A DNA stretch of 64,000 nucleotides from Brachybacterium halotolerans (GCF_016623465.1 NZ_JAEDAJ010000013.1:1-64000); one strand, 5' to 3'; positions 9,522 through 18,262 are shown, counted from the first letter of the stretch. The notes: generated by a model from the sequence alone, not told the origin. Numbers and translations: made by a program.

Positions 9522-10709
9522 ATGGCGCCAGATGACCCCGCTGACCGCACCGGGGACCCGTCGACCCCGCCCTCCCGGCCCTCCGGCGCGTCCCCCGCGA
9601 CGCCGCCCGCCGGGGCCGACGGCCTGCTCGCGAGCCTGCTGGGCCTCACCCGCGCAGACCGCCCCTCACCGGGCCGTCTGGTGCTCGCCGCGTGCTCGCT
9701 CGTGCTGCTGGTGGTGCTGCTCGTGTGGCTCCTGCCGCGCGCCCTCCGCCTCGACCCGCCACAGCTCCTCGATGCGCTCGCCGGGGTGCCGACGCCCGTG
9801 CTCCTCGCCGCCCTCCTGCTCGGCGTGCTGGCCGTGCTCCTCGAAGCCCTCGGGGCGCGCGCGGCGCTCCCCGGCGCTCCGGTCGGCGCGGTCGTGAGCG
9901 CACAGGCGGCGGCCTGGGCCACGGCGCTCGCGGTGCCCGGCGGATCCCTGCTGGGGATCGCGATCACGGGCGCGGTGCTGCGCCGGCGCGGCACGCCGAT
10001 GCGCACCATCGTCACCGGCATCGCCGCGTTCTCCGCGGTGGACCTGCTGCTGGGCGGAGTCGCCATCCCCCTCGCGGCGCTCGCGTCCTACGCCGCGCTC
10101 GGCAGCCGCCACGACCTGCCGGGGACCCTCGGGGCGACGATCGTCGCCGCTGTGGGCGTCGTGCTCACCGTGGCCGTGCTCGTGCTCCTCGCGCATCGGC
10201 CGACGACCGTGCGGATCCTCGACGCCCTCGCCCCGACGATCCGCACCGTGCTCGCGCTCGTGGGGCGCGGCGGGGACACGCAGGGCGAAGCGCGGGAGGA
10301 GGACCGGGCGAGCACCGGCGAGGACCCTGCGGCGCTCGTGCTGGAGGCGCGGGACCGCGTCGCGCGGATCCTGCGGAGGCGCTGGGCGGGCATCCTCGTC
10401 CCGATGCTCGCGGCGCGCGCGGCGCAGGGCGCCGTGCTGTGGATCGCGGCCGACGCCCTCGCGAGCGGGACCGGGCCGCTCGCCCTGCTCGGGGTCTTCC
10501 TCATCGGCCGGGCGCTCTCGCTCGTGCCCGTCACGCCCGGCGGGGGCGGGGTCACCGAAACGGCCGTCGCCCTGCTGCTCACGTCGCTCGGCGCCGCGCC
10601 GGCCGCGGCCGGTGCGATCGCGCTCGTGCTCGGGGGTGCGACCTGGGCGGTCCCCCTCGTCCTCGGCGGTGCGCTCGGGATCCGGGAGCTGATGCGCCGA
10701 CGCGCCTGA
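9522..10709 (+). CDS. YbhN/UPF0104 (LPG-synthase TM-like) integral membrane protein
   Basis: Polytopic membrane protein of 395 aa from the lysylphosphatidylglycerol synthase-like transmembrane family. It has the family motif PVTPGGGGVTETAVALLL near the C-terminus, plus about eight hydrophobic segments. It lacks the soluble aminoacyl-transfer domain of MprF, so it is likely a lipid-handling or flippase-like protein rather than an LPG synthase. A Pro/Thr-rich cytoplasmic leader (residues 1-35) precedes the first helix. The start at ATG 9522 is supported by GGGAG about 10 nt upstream; a GTG 42 nt earlier is less likely. It is divergent from pcrA and converges on bldC across a strong hairpin. Confidence 0.85.
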   Translation: MAPDDPADRTGDPSTPPSRPSGASPATPPAGADGLLASLLGLTRADRPSPGRLVLAACSLVLLVVLLVWLLPRALRLDPPQLLDALAGVPTPVLLAALLLGVLAVLLEALGARAALPGAPVGAVVSAQAAAWATALAVPGGSLLGIAITGAVLRRRGTPMRTIVTGIAAFSAVDLLLGGVAIPLAALASYAALGSRHDLPGTLGATIVAAVGVVLTVAVLVLLAHRPTTVRILDALAPTIRTVLALVGRGGDTQGEAREEDRASTGEDPAALVLEARDRVARILRRRWAGILVPMLAARAAQGAVLWIAADALASGTGPLALLGVFLIGRALSLVPVTPGGGGVTETAVALLLTSLGAAPAAAGAIALVLGGATWAVPLVLGGALGIRELMRRRA

Positions 10710-10716
10710 GCGCACA

Positions 10717-10758
10717 GCACGACGGCCCACGATCCATGCAAATCGCGGGCCGTCGTGC
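10717..10758. terminator. Bidirectional hairpin terminator between the YbhN-like gene and bldC
   Basis: A 12-bp perfect stem (10717-10728 with 10747-10758) extends by 4 more pairs after one mismatch, leaving an 8-nt loop. There is no U-tract. It sits between convergent genes and probably stops both transcripts. Confidence 0.75.
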
Positions 10759-10793
10759 CTGGCACGCCACTGGTGGGGGCGTCGGCTCAGAGG

Positions 10794-11021
10794 TCAGCGG
10801 ACCTCTTCACCCGTGCTCTCGGTCAGGAGCCTCTCGACCTCTTCACGCCGGTAGCGGCGGTGGCCGCCGAGCGTGCGCAGAGGCGAGAGCTTGCCCGACT
10901 GCGCCCAACGCGTCACCGTCTTCGGATCGACCCGGAAGAGCCGGGCGACCTCAGCGGGGGTGAGAAGTGCCGTGTAGGACGACGAGCTCTCCATCGAGTG
11001 CTGTTCAATCGTTGCAGCCAT
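10794..11021 (-). CDS. bldC: BldC-like MerR-type DNA-binding protein
   Basis: A 75-aa single-domain regulator with a MerR-like winged helix, closely matching Streptomyces BldC over LLTPAEVARLFRVDPKTVTRWAQ and the RTLGGHRRYRREEVE wing. BldC proteins bind cooperatively to direct repeats and time development; in non-sporulating actinobacteria the role is less clear. The start at MAATIEQHSM is chosen because AAAGGGGA precedes the ATG and the next upstream start adds 12 dissimilar residues. A likely -10 (TAAGAT) lies at 11075-11070 on the minus strand, about 50 nt upstream. Confidence 0.9.
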   Translation of the reverse strand: MAATIEQHSMESSSSYTALLTPAEVARLFRVDPKTVTRWAQSGKLSPLRTLGGHRRYRREEVERLLTESTGEEVR

Positions 11022-11524
11022 TGGGGGGGTCCCCTTTCTCTGGGTGTGTGGGGCCAAGGTTGCGCTTCCATCTTAGCGACTCGGACAGAGCCGACGACAC
11101 GGACGAAAGTTCCAATACCGACTGGAAACTTTCGCGCTCCAGCACGGGACGGGGCCGCGACCGGCACCAAAGGACGAAATTCGGACATTCATCCGGCTTT
11201 CTCACGTGCCATCCGCTATGCGCCTCCCGCGCCCACGACAGCGCGCGCGGGAGCAGGCCGGCGGGACGATCGCGGCCCGCCGTGAGGATCCGGACACGTC
11301 CGCGCCCCGGAGGGCGGCGTCGACGGCGTCCGGCCGACCCCATCCCCCGCCCCACCAGCGCCCGGATCGGGGCCCGCCGCACGCTCGCGCGCCGGGTTCG
11401 GCGTTGCTCACACCTGCCTCGCCGGCTGGCTGGTGCACATGGTTCCGATGTAGTATCAGGTTCCGAAACATTGCCATCGTCCGGGCTCGCGCGCCCGCCA
11501 GCCGACGCACAGGGGGTCAGATCC
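11022..11524. other. 503-nt gene-free divergent spacer between bldC and DUF3073 gene
   Basis: No convincing gene is seen; open frames here are high-GC shadows. It holds the bldC promoter (TAAGAT at 11075-11070, minus), an inverted repeat at 11104-11134, and a plus-strand -10-like TAGTAT at 11451-11456. That -10 is flanked by two direct copies of GGTTCCGA (11441-11448 and 11459-11466). The spacer is unusually long for this tightly packed window. Confidence 0.6.
11104..11134. promoter_or_regulatory. Inverted repeat upstream of bldC
   Basis: CGAAAGTTCCA (11104-11114) is followed after 8 nt by TGGAAACTTTCG (11123-11134), an inverted repeat with one bulged base. It lies about 30 nt upstream of the putative bldC -10, where a regulator could bind. 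No binding protein can be named. Confidence 0.45.
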
Positions 11525-11731
11525 ATGGGTCGTGGCCGACAGAAAGCCAAGCAGACCAAGGTGGCACGGGACCTCAAGTACTACAGCCCGCCAACGGACC
11601 TCTCCGCCCTCCAGCGCGAGCTCCAGTCCCATCGTTCGGCCGACACCGAGTACGAGGCGCCCGAGAGCGACACCGACGACGCCGACTGGGCGGAGGACGG
11701 ACCGGCCTCCACGGCCTCCCGCCGCCGCTGA
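11525..11731 (+). CDS. DUF3073 family protein
   Basis: A 68-aa protein that starts with the family hallmark MGRGRQKAKQTKVARDLKY. DUF3073 proteins are small, conserved in actinobacteria and uncharacterised. The basic N-terminus (about 1-25) and acidic C-terminal half (EAPESDTDDADWAED) suggest nucleic-acid or ribosome contact, but that is inference. AGGGGG lies about 11 nt upstream of the ATG. The gene stands alone after a 503-nt divergent spacer and is followed by a strong terminator. Confidence 0.88.
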   Translation: MGRGRQKAKQTKVARDLKYYSPPTDLSALQRELQSHRSADTEYEAPESDTDDADWAEDGPASTASRRR

Positions 11732-11759
11732 GCCCCGCTCGGCAGATGCATACCCTGTG

Positions 11760-11790
11760 AAGAGGGCGACCCCGAAGGGGTCGCCCTCTT
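11760..11790. terminator. Strong intrinsic-type terminator between DUF3073 and purM
   Basis: A perfect 14-bp stem (11760-11773 with 11777-11790) closes on a 3-nt GAA loop. Being near-symmetric (AAGAGGG to CCCTCTT), it should work in both directions for the convergent DUF3073 and purM genes. Confidence 0.9.
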
Positions 11791-11844
11791 CACGTGCACG
11801 GGAGTTCGTCCGCTCGGGATCGGCCCTTCAGGCGGATCGACCGC

Positions 11845-12984
11845 TCAGGACCAGCCCTCGTGCATGCCGGTCAGCAGCACGCCTCCCCCGTCGACGCCCT
11901 TCGCGCCGGAGACGAGGACGTCCTGGCCCGTCGGCCGCGGAGCGTCGTCGCCCGCGACGACCTCTCCGATCACGCGGGACGGCAGACCCCGGGACCCGAG
12001 GAGGCCGACGGCCGCGTCGGCCTGCTCGGGCGCGACGGCCGCGACCATGCCGATGCCCATGTTCAGCGTGGCCTCGAGATCGTGCAGGGGCACTCCGCCC
12101 CAGGTGCTCACGCGCTCGAAGATCGCTGCGGGCCGCCAGGCTCCGCGGTCCACGACGGCGGTCGTGCCCTCGGGCAGCACGCGCGCGAGGTTCGCGGCGA
12201 GCCCGCCGCCGGTGACATGGCTGAGGGCGTGCACGCCCTCGCCGGCCGGGTCGTCGAGGAGGGCCAGCAGGTCCCCGGTGTAGATGCGCGTGGGCTCGAG
12301 CAGCTCCGCGCCCAGCGTGCGGCCGAGCTCGGGGATCTCGGCGTCGAGCCCCAGCCCTGCGGCCTCGATCACGGCGCGCACGAGCGAGTAGCCGTTGGAG
12401 TGCAGGCCCGAGGAGTCCATGCCGATGATCCGGTCGCCGGGTCGCACACGGTGCGCGCCGAGCATGGCGGACGCCTCGACGACGCCCACGGCGGCTCCGG
12501 CCACGTCGTAGTCCTCGGGGGCCATCAGGCCGGGGTGCTCGGCGGTCTCCCCGCCCACGAGCGCGCAGCCGGCCAGGCGGCAGCCCTCGGCGATGCCGCG
12601 GACGATGTCGGCGATCCGCTCGGGCACGACCTTCCCGCAGGCGATGTAGTCGGTCATGGCCAGCGGCCTCGCTCCGACCACCACGATGTCGTCGACGACC
12701 ATGCCCACGAGGTCCTGGCCGATGGTGTCGTGCACGTCGAGGGCCCGGGCGATCGCGATCTTCGTGCCCACGCCGTCGGTGGACGAGGCGAGCAGAGGAC
12801 GCTCGAAGTCCTTGAGGGCGCTGACGTCGACGAGGCCGGCGAAGGCGCCCACGCCTCCGAGCACCTCGGGGCCGTGGGTCGCGGAGACGGCGGCCTTCAT
12901 GAGCTCGACGGCCTTGTCCCCCGCGGCGGTGTCGACGCCCGCCTCGGCGTAGGTGAGCGCAGGGGTTTCGGGAGTGGTCGTCAT
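11845..12984 (-). CDS. purM: Phosphoribosylformylglycinamidine cyclo-ligase
   Basis: AIR synthetase, fifth step of de novo purine synthesis: ATP-dependent ring closure of FGAM to aminoimidazole ribotide. The 379-aa sequence shows the family segments YAEAGVDTAAGDKAVE, LASSTDGVGTK, DLVGMVVDDIVVVGA and ALVGGETAEHPG. The ATG overlaps the purF stop by 4 nt (ATGA), giving translational coupling with the enzyme that starts the pathway. It is the last gene of the leftward purine block and ends at a strong bidirectional hairpin. Confidence 0.97.
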   Translation of the reverse strand: MTTTPETPALTYAEAGVDTAAGDKAVELMKAAVSATHGPEVLGGVGAFAGLVDVSALKDFERPLLASSTDGVGTKIAIARALDVHDTIGQDLVGMVVDDIVVVGARPLAMTDYIACGKVVPERIADIVRGIAEGCRLAGCALVGGETAEHPGLMAPEDYDVAGAAVGVVEASAMLGAHRVRPGDRIIGMDSSGLHSNGYSLVRAVIEAAGLGLDAEIPELGRTLGAELLEPTRIYTGDLLALLDDPAGEGVHALSHVTGGGLAANLARVLPEGTTAVVDRGAWRPAAIFERVSTWGGVPLHDLEATLNMGIGMVAAVAPEQADAAVGLLGSRGLPSRVIGEVVAGDDAPRPTGQDVLVSGAKGVDGGGVLLTGMHEGWS

Positions 12985-14582
12985 GCGGATGCGGTCTCCT
13001 GGGAGGTGGCGGCCGGGACGGGCCGTTCATCGGGGGCGGGGTCGGTGGCGGTGGAGGCGGTGACGGGCGTCGGGGCGGGAGCGGCCGACGAGCCCGCGCG
13101 CGTGCCGCGCTGCTCGCTGCGGCGCGCCTCGAGCACGCTCTTGCCGAGGGCCGAGGGGTCGGGCAGCGGCACCGGGTACTGGCCGCTGAAGCATGCGGTG
13201 CACAGGGCCGATCGGGGCTGCTCGGTCGCGGCGATCATGCCGTCCTCGGAGATGAAGCCGAGGGAGTCGGCGCCCAGCGAGCGGGCGATCTCGGGGACGG
13301 CGAGCCCGTTGGCGATGAGCTCGGCGCGGGTCGCGAAGTCGATGCCGTAGTAGCAGGGCCACTGCACGGGCGGCGAGGAGATGCGCACGTGCACCTCGGC
13401 CGCTCCGGCCTCCCGCAGCATCCGCACGACCTGGCGCTGGGTGTTGCCGCGCACGATCGAGTCGTCGATCACCACCAGGCGCTTGCCGGCGATGACCTCC
13501 TTCAGCGGATTGAGCTTGAGGCGGATGCCGAGCTGGCGGATGGTCTGGCTGGGCTCGATGAAGGTGCGGCCGACGTACGAGTTCTTCACCATCCCCTGCC
13601 CGTAGGGGATGCCGGACTCCTGGGCGTAGCCGATCGCGGCCGGTGTGCCCGATTCGGGCGTGGGGATCACGAGGTCGGCCTCGACGGGGTGCTCGCGGGC
13701 GAGCTGGCGCCCCATCTCCACGCGCGAGGCGTTGACGCTGCGGCCCGCGATCTCGGTGTCGGGGCGCGCGAGGTAGACGTACTCGAAGACGCAGCCCTTG
13801 GGGTGGGGCTCGAGCACCTGCTCGCTGCGCAGGCCCTGGGCGTCGATGGTGATCATCTCGCCGGGGGCGATCTCGCGCACGAAGCTCGCCCCGCAGATGT
13901 CGAGGGCGGCGGTCTCGGAGGCGACGACCCAGCCGCGCTCGAGGCGGCCCAGCACCAGCGGGCGGATGCCCTGCGGGTCGCGCGCCGCGTACAGCGTGGT
14001 CTCGTCCATGAGGGTGAAGCAGTAGGCGCCGCGCAGGTGCGGCATCAGGTCCCGCAGCGCCTCGCCGAGCGGGGCGCCGGTGTCCAGGAGGGCCGTGACC
14101 AGGGCCGTGTCGGTGGTGTTGCCCCGCGAGATCTCGCCCTTGCCGGGACCGGAGTCCCCATGGCGATCGCGCAGGAGCTCGACGAGCTCACCGGTGTTCA
14201 CGAGGTTGCCGTTGTGGGCGAGGGCGACGGTGCCGTCGGGCCGCGGGCCGAGGGTGGGCTGGGCGTTGGACCAGATCGAGCCGCCGGTCGTCGAGTAGCG
14301 GGCATGGCCGATGGCGATGTGCCCGGTCAGGGAGCTCAGCGCGGACTCGTCGAAGACCTGGGAGACCAGGCCCATGTCCTTGTAGACGAGGATCTGCTCC
14401 CCGTCGCTCGCGGCGATGCCCGCGGACTCCTGCCCGCGGTGCTGCAGGGCGTAGAGACCGTAGTAGGTCAGTTTGGCGACCTCCTCACCGGGGGCGAAGA
14501 CGCCGAAGACGCCGCAGGAGTCCTGGGGCCCCTTCTCACCGGGGAGCAGATCGTGCGAGAGCATTCCGTCGCCGCGTGCCAC
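12981..14582 (-). CDS. purF: Amidophosphoribosyltransferase
   Basis: Committed step of de novo purine synthesis, making phosphoribosylamine from PRPP and glutamine. The 533-aa product has a short propeptide before the N-terminal nucleophile cysteine (C23 in DSCGVFGVF), then the class II glutamine amidotransferase domain (YALQHRGQESAG, HNGNLVNTGEL). The PRPP-binding loop RLVVIDDSIVRGNT is present. The cysteines that usually hold the 4Fe-4S cluster appear as CVFEYVY, WPCYYG and ALCTACFSG. An Ala/Pro/Thr-rich C-terminal extension (about 495-533) is unusual. The GTG start lies 8 nt downstream of a perfect 16-bp palindrome (14591-14606). Confidence 0.97.
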   Translation of the reverse strand: MARGDGMLSHDLLPGEKGPQDSCGVFGVFAPGEEVAKLTYYGLYALQHRGQESAGIAASDGEQILVYKDMGLVSQVFDESALSSLTGHIAIGHARYSTTGGSIWSNAQPTLGPRPDGTVALAHNGNLVNTGELVELLRDRHGDSGPGKGEISRGNTTDTALVTALLDTGAPLGEALRDLMPHLRGAYCFTLMDETTLYAARDPQGIRPLVLGRLERGWVVASETAALDICGASFVREIAPGEMITIDAQGLRSEQVLEPHPKGCVFEYVYLARPDTEIAGRSVNASRVEMGRQLAREHPVEADLVIPTPESGTPAAIGYAQESGIPYGQGMVKNSYVGRTFIEPSQTIRQLGIRLKLNPLKEVIAGKRLVVIDDSIVRGNTQRQVVRMLREAGAAEVHVRISSPPVQWPCYYGIDFATRAELIANGLAVPEIARSLGADSLGFISEDGMIAATEQPRSALCTACFSGQYPVPLPDPSALGKSVLEARRSEQRGTRAGSSAAPAPTPVTASTATDPAPDERPVPAATSQETASA

Positions 14583-14590
14583 GGGCCCAT

Positions 14591-14606
14591 CATCGCATAT
14601 GCGATG
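14591..14606. promoter_or_regulatory. Perfect 16-bp palindrome immediately upstream of purF
   Basis: CATCGCATATGCGATG is a perfect palindrome whose near edge is 8 nt from the purF start codon. It lies where the promoter or transcription start must be, so it is a good candidate operator for control of purF-purM. No known actinobacterial purine repressor site can be named with confidence. Confidence 0.55.
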
Positions 14607-14658
14607 AGGCCGACCGCCGGCCGTCCGGGGGCGCGCAGCGGGCCGCTCCCCCGCGGGC

Positions 14659-15021
14659 TCAGCGGGGCCGACGACGCTCCGAGCGGTGCGCCACGGCGTC
14701 CACGATCGCGGCGATGAGCGCGAGCGGGAGGCCCACGAACACGCCGCCGGTGACGGCGAAGTAGAGGATGCCGCCGACGTCTCCCACGCCGGTGACGAAC
14801 GCAGTGATCGCGCCGGCCACGAGACCCACGAGGATCGCGAGGGTCACCCAGAAGGCCAGCGTCGGCACGCGGCGCCGGCGCACGTAGACGGCCGTCGTCT
14901 CGGGCTCGCGCGCGGGCGCCGCGGGCTCGGGCGCCTTCTCGTCGGGCTGCGCGGGTGCGGGTGCGGGCGTGGGGTCCCCGGGGCGCTCGGGGGCGGGATC
15001 GGGCGTGGGCTGGGAGGTCAC
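14659..15021 (-). CDS. Unknown two-TM protein with Pro-rich N-terminus
   Basis: A 120-aa protein with a Pro/Ala-rich cytoplasmic N-terminus (residues 1-45) and two transmembrane segments (about 54-76 and 85-107), ending in RSERRRPR. I do not recognise the family. The ATG overlaps the cutC stop by 4 nt, so it is the last gene of the purA-SCP-cutC run. A 76-nt gap separates it from purF, which may have its own promoter. Confidence 0.7.
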   Translation of the reverse strand: MTSQPTPDPAPERPGDPTPAPAPAQPDEKAPEPAAPAREPETTAVYVRRRRVPTLAFWVTLAILVGLVAGAITAFVTGVGDVGGILYFAVTGGVFVGLPLALIAAIVDAVAHRSERRRPR

Positions 15022-15797
15022 GGTTCTCCTGCGGCGTCGACCGCGGCCTGGACGACCGCGGGATCGGTGATGGTGCGTCCGTCGTCCGCGGGGCGGCGGG
15101 CGGAGAGGTGGATGTCAGGGACGGCGGTCCGGGACGCGAGCTCCGGGATGTCGATCGGGCGGATGCCCGCGCCGGCGCACACGTCCAGGAGCCCGTCGGC
15201 CGCTCGGACCATCCGGGCCAGGCATGCCGCGCCCTCGGGGGCGCTCGCGGCCCCTCCGGAGCTCAGCACGCGGTGGAAGCCGAGCCCCAGCAGCGTGAGG
15301 ACGGCCTCCTCGCGCGCGTCGTCGTCCACCAGGGCGTCGACGGCGCGATGGCACGTGAGGACCACGCCGCGCAGCGCCTCGGATCCAGCGCGCAGGGCGC
15401 CGTCCCGCAGGGCCTCGAGGGCGGGCAGGTCGAGCGTGCGCTGCGGGGTGAGGGCGCCGAGGACGACGCCGTCCGCGCCGGCGGTGACGGCGTCCGCGGC
15501 CTGCTGAGCCATCCGCGCGATCTCGTCCTCGTCGAAGACGAACTCGTCTGGTGCCGTGCGCAGGTCGCCCTCGCCGGCCCGGCAGCGCACCAGCACGTGC
15601 ACGCCGAAGTGGGGCTTCGCGTCGCGCGCCTCGCGCATCCGCGCGGCCTCGGCGACGCAGGCCTCCACGAGGGCGGGGTCAGGGGTGAGGCCTCCGCGCG
15701 AGAGGTCCTCGCAGAGCTCCACGCGGTCCGCGCCGGCCAGGGCGGCGGTGCGCAGGCCCTCGAGGTCCTGGACGGCGATCTCGACGGCGAGGCTCAT
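15018..15797 (-). CDS. cutC: CutC family (copper homeostasis-type) TIM-barrel protein
   Basis: A 259-aa TIM-barrel protein of the CutC family historically linked to copper tolerance; its true activity is not settled. Family segments are EIAVQDLEGLRTAALAGADRVELCEDLSRGGLTP, split here as VELCEDLSRGG, plus HVLVRCRAG, GVVLGALTP, TCHRAVDAL and RVLSSGGAASA. This is not the glycyl-radical choline lyase also named CutC. The start at MSLAVEIAV overlaps the upstream gene by 4 nt and the stop overlaps the next start by 4 nt. The purine context is a conserved neighbourhood rather than evidence of function. Confidence 0.9.
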   Translation of the reverse strand: MSLAVEIAVQDLEGLRTAALAGADRVELCEDLSRGGLTPDPALVEACVAEAARMREARDAKPHFGVHVLVRCRAGEGDLRTAPDEFVFDEDEIARMAQQAADAVTAGADGVVLGALTPQRTLDLPALEALRDGALRAGSEALRGVVLTCHRAVDALVDDDAREEAVLTLLGLGFHRVLSSGGAASAPEGAACLARMVRAADGLLDVCAGAGIRPIDIPELASRTAVPDIHLSARRPADDGRTITDPAVVQAAVDAAGEP

Positions 15798-16264
15798 CGT
15801 GCGCCCTCCGTCGACCCATCGGCCGACGGGCCGCTGTCCGTCGGCTCCGAGGACCCGGCCGCGGCATGCGCCTCCCGTGCGCGGCGCGCGACGCGCCGCG
15901 GTCCGGGCAGCGGCAGCAGGTCGGTGAGGTCCGAGCGCTCGCCGCTCGCGCTCACGCTGCCGCTGGCCAGTGCATCGCCCCAGGCCAGGTCGCCGACGGC
16001 GAGCGACAGCCAGGTCGTGGCGTCGGTCTCGACGATCGCCGGAGGGGTGCCGCGCGTATGGCGCACTCCGGCGATCGCCTGCACGGCGCCGAAGGGCGGG
16101 ACGCGCAGCTCCACGGAGTTGCCGGGCTGCTCCTCGGCGACGAGCTCGAGGGTGTGGCGCACGGCGGGCGCGAGGATCGTCCGGGTTGCGGCGCCGGGGT
16201 CGAGCGCCCACGCGGCCAGGGCGCGGTCGCCGGCCGCGGGGTCGGTGCGTCGGCGGATCGTCAT
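15794..16264 (-). CDS. Sterol-carrier-like domain protein
   Basis: A 156-aa protein resembling the 'sterol carrier family protein' found beside purine genes in many actinobacteria. The core matches VELRVPPFGAVQAIAGVRH, then RGTPPAIVETDATTWL and GSVSASGERSDL. The SCP2-like fold binds hydrophobic ligands, but no ligand can be inferred. The C-terminal 35 residues are low-complexity Ala/Ser/Asp. It starts 25 nt after purA and overlaps cutC by 4 nt, so it is cotranscribed with both. Confidence 0.82.
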   Translation of the reverse strand: MTIRRRTDPAAGDRALAAWALDPGAATRTILAPAVRHTLELVAEEQPGNSVELRVPPFGAVQAIAGVRHTRGTPPAIVETDATTWLSLAVGDLAWGDALASGSVSASGERSDLTDLLPLPGPRRVARRAREAHAAAGSSEPTDSGPSADGSTEGAR

Positions 16265-16289
16265 GGGCGTGCGGTCATGCTCGGACGCC

Positions 16290-17582
16290 TCAGCTGCGCG
16301 GCAGCAGGTCGTGCACGGTGATGGTGTCCTCGCGGTCCGGGCCCACGCCGATGGCGCTGATCCGGCAGCCGGCGAGCTCCTCGAGGCGGGCGACGTAGGC
16401 GCGCGCGTTCTCCGGCAGCTCCTCGAGGGTGCGGCATCCCGAGATGTCCTCGGTCCACCCGGGCAGCGTCTCGTAGACGGGCACCGCGTGGTGGAAGTCG
16501 GTCTGGGTCATGGGCATCTCGCGGTGGATCACGCCGTCCACGTCGTAGGCGGTGCAGATCGGCACCTCCTCGATGCCGGTGAGCACGTCGAGCTTGGTGA
16601 GCACGATGTCGGTGAAGCCGTTGATGCGCTGGGCGTGACGGATCATGAGCGCGTCGTACCAGCCGCAGCGCCGCGGGCGACCGGTGTTCACGCCCACCTC
16701 GCCGCCGGTGGTCTGGAGGTACTCGCCCCACTTGTCCTCGAGCTCCGTCGGGAAGGGACCCGCGCCCACGCGCGTCGTGTAGGCCTTCACGATCCCGATC
16801 ACGCGGTCGATGCGGGTGGGGCCGATGCCCGCGCCGATGCAGGCGCCGCCCGCGGTCGGGTTCGAGCTGGTGACGAACGGGTAGGTGCCGTGGTCGACGT
16901 CCAGGTAGGTGGCCTGGCCGCCCTCCATGAGCACGACCTCGTCGCGATCCAGGGCGGTGTTCAGCAGCTCGACGGTGTCCACGACCATCGGACGCAGGCG
17001 CTCCGCGTAGGAGAGCAGGCCCTCGACGATCTCGTCGACCTCGACGGCGCGGCGGTTGTAGAGCTTCACGAGCAGCTCGTTCTTCTGCCGCAGGGCGCCC
17101 TCGACCTTCTGGCGCAGGATGGACTCGTCGAAGAGGTCCTGGACGCGGATGCCCAGGCGCCCCACCTTGTCCATGTAGGCCGGGCCGATCCCGCGGCCCG
17201 TGGTGCCGATCGCGCGCTTGCCCAGGAAGCGCTCGGTGACCTTGTCGAGCGTCTGGTGGTAGGGGGCGACGACGTGCGCGTTCGCGCTGATGCGCAGACG
17301 GGTCGTGTCCACGCCGCGGCGCTCGAGCGTGGCGATCTCCTCGAAGAGCGCCTCGAGGTTCACCACCACGCCGTTGCCGATCACGGGCGTGACCTGCGGG
17401 GACAGGATACCGGCGGGAAGGAGCTTGAGCTCGAACTTCTCGCCGTGGACGACCACGGTGTGCCCGGCGTTGTTGCCGCCGTTGGGCTTGACCACGTAGT
17501 CGACGCGCTCACCGAGCAGGTCGGTGGCCTTCCCCTTCCCCTCGTCCCCCCATTGGGCTCCGACGATCACGACGGCCGGCAT
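16290..17582 (-). CDS. purA: Adenylosuccinate synthetase
   Basis: GTP-dependent conversion of IMP and aspartate to adenylosuccinate, the first step to AMP. The 430-aa product has the P-loop [11 protein letters not shown] at the N-terminus, then [11 protein letters not shown] with the catalytic histidine, the [15 protein letters not shown] switch loop, and the late GTP motif TKLDVL. AGGAG precedes the ATG by 7 nt. A TGC-extended -10 (TAGACT, 17630-17625 on the minus strand) lies about 40 nt upstream. It heads the purA-SCP-cutC-TM run, and guaA and guaB elsewhere in the window complete the IMP branch point. Confidence 0.97.
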   Translation of the reverse strand: MPAVVIVGAQWGDEGKGKATDLLGERVDYVVKPNGGNNAGHTVVVHGEKFELKLLPAGILSPQVTPVIGNGVVVNLEALFEEIATLERRGVDTTRLRISANAHVVAPYHQTLDKVTERFLGKRAIGTTGRGIGPAYMDKVGRLGIRVQDLFDESILRQKVEGALRQKNELLVKLYNRRAVEVDEIVEGLLSYAERLRPMVVDTVELLNTALDRDEVVLMEGGQATYLDVDHGTYPFVTSSNPTAGGACIGAGIGPTRIDRVIGIVKAYTTRVGAGPFPTELEDKWGEYLQTTGGEVGVNTGRPRRCGWYDALMIRHAQRINGFTDIVLTKLDVLTGIEEVPICTAYDVDGVIHREMPMTQTDFHHAVPVYETLPGWTEDISGCRTLEELPENARAYVARLEELAGCRISAIGVGPDREDTITVHDLLPRS

Positions 17583-17624
17583 GGCAGCTCCTGCAGCGGG
17601 TGGGACGGTGGATGGACCTCGAAG

Positions 17625-17630
17625 AGTCTA
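17625..17630 (-). promoter_or_regulatory. Putative purA -10 element
   Basis: TAGACT on the minus strand, preceded by TTGC (an extended -10 context), 42 nt upstream of the purA ATG. It falls in the 164-nt gap between the DUF3151 gene and purA, so purA likely has its own promoter. Confidence 0.5.
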
Positions 17631-17746
17631 GCAATCGGCGCCTGGATCCCCGGGCCGTCCCGACGCGGGTGTGATGAGGCGCGGATGCTCCCCGGACGCA
17701 GAGGCGACGAGGCGGCGGGGACGCCGCGGTGGGACGCGGCGGGGAC

Positions 17747-18175
17747 TCAGCCCAGCAGGCTCGGATCGGCGTCCTGGACGAAGTCGCGGACGCGCTCGGC
17801 CTCGTCGCGCTCGCCGATGCGTCCGGCGGATTCGCCGAGCAGTGCGAGCGCCTTGAGGAAGCCGCGGTTCGGGGCGTGGGAGGCGGGGATCGGCCCCTGG
17901 CCCTTCCAGCCCGCGCGGCGCAGGGCGTCCAGTCCGCGGTGGTAGCCGGTGCGGGCGTAGGCGTAGGCGGCGACCGGGTCCTCGGACTCGAGGGCCTCCT
18001 GGGCGAGCTCGGCCCAGGCGAGCGAGGAGGCGGGATAGCGGGCGGCGAGCTCGCGGGCGTCGGCCCCGTCGGCGAGCGCGGCGGCGACGGCCGTGTCCGG
18101 ATGGTCCTCGGGCAGGTAGGTCGGCGGGATGCCCAGCAGGTTCTCGGCCCCGATCGGGCGGGAGGTCTCGTTCAT
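17747..18175 (-). CDS. DUF3151 family protein
   Basis: A 142-aa protein matching the actinobacterial DUF3151 family, often found near purA. Visible features are the N-terminal LLGIPPTYLPEDHPDT, then an alpha-helical TPR-like body (AELAQEALESEDPVAAYAYARTGYHRGLDALR, seen in pieces) and the closing segment NRGFLKALALLGESAGRIGE. Function is unknown; the helical repeat look suggests protein binding. A short hairpin (17722-17728 with 17735-17741) follows the stop. It is divergent from the APH-like gene. Confidence 0.87.
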   Translation of the reverse strand: MNETSRPIGAENLLGIPPTYLPEDHPDTAVAAALADGADARELAARYPASSLAWAELAQEALESEDPVAAYAYARTGYHRGLDALRRAGWKGQGPIPASHAPNRGFLKALALLGESAGRIGERDEAERVRDFVQDADPSLLG

Positions 18176-18262
18176 GGATCCATCGTATGCGGGTGGGAGC
18201 GGCCGACGGGGAGCGGCGGGGCGCAGCACAGGGGGCCGGACGGGCCCGGACGGGCCCTGGAC

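Noticed and set aside
6764..9535. A 923-codon plus-strand frame opposite pcrA.
   Set aside because: Pure antisense shadow of the helicase; no motif and no ribosome-binding site.
15018..15797. CutC as the choline trimethylamine-lyase.
   Set aside because: Length and sequence fit the small TIM-barrel CutC; no glycyl-radical motif and no CutD activator.
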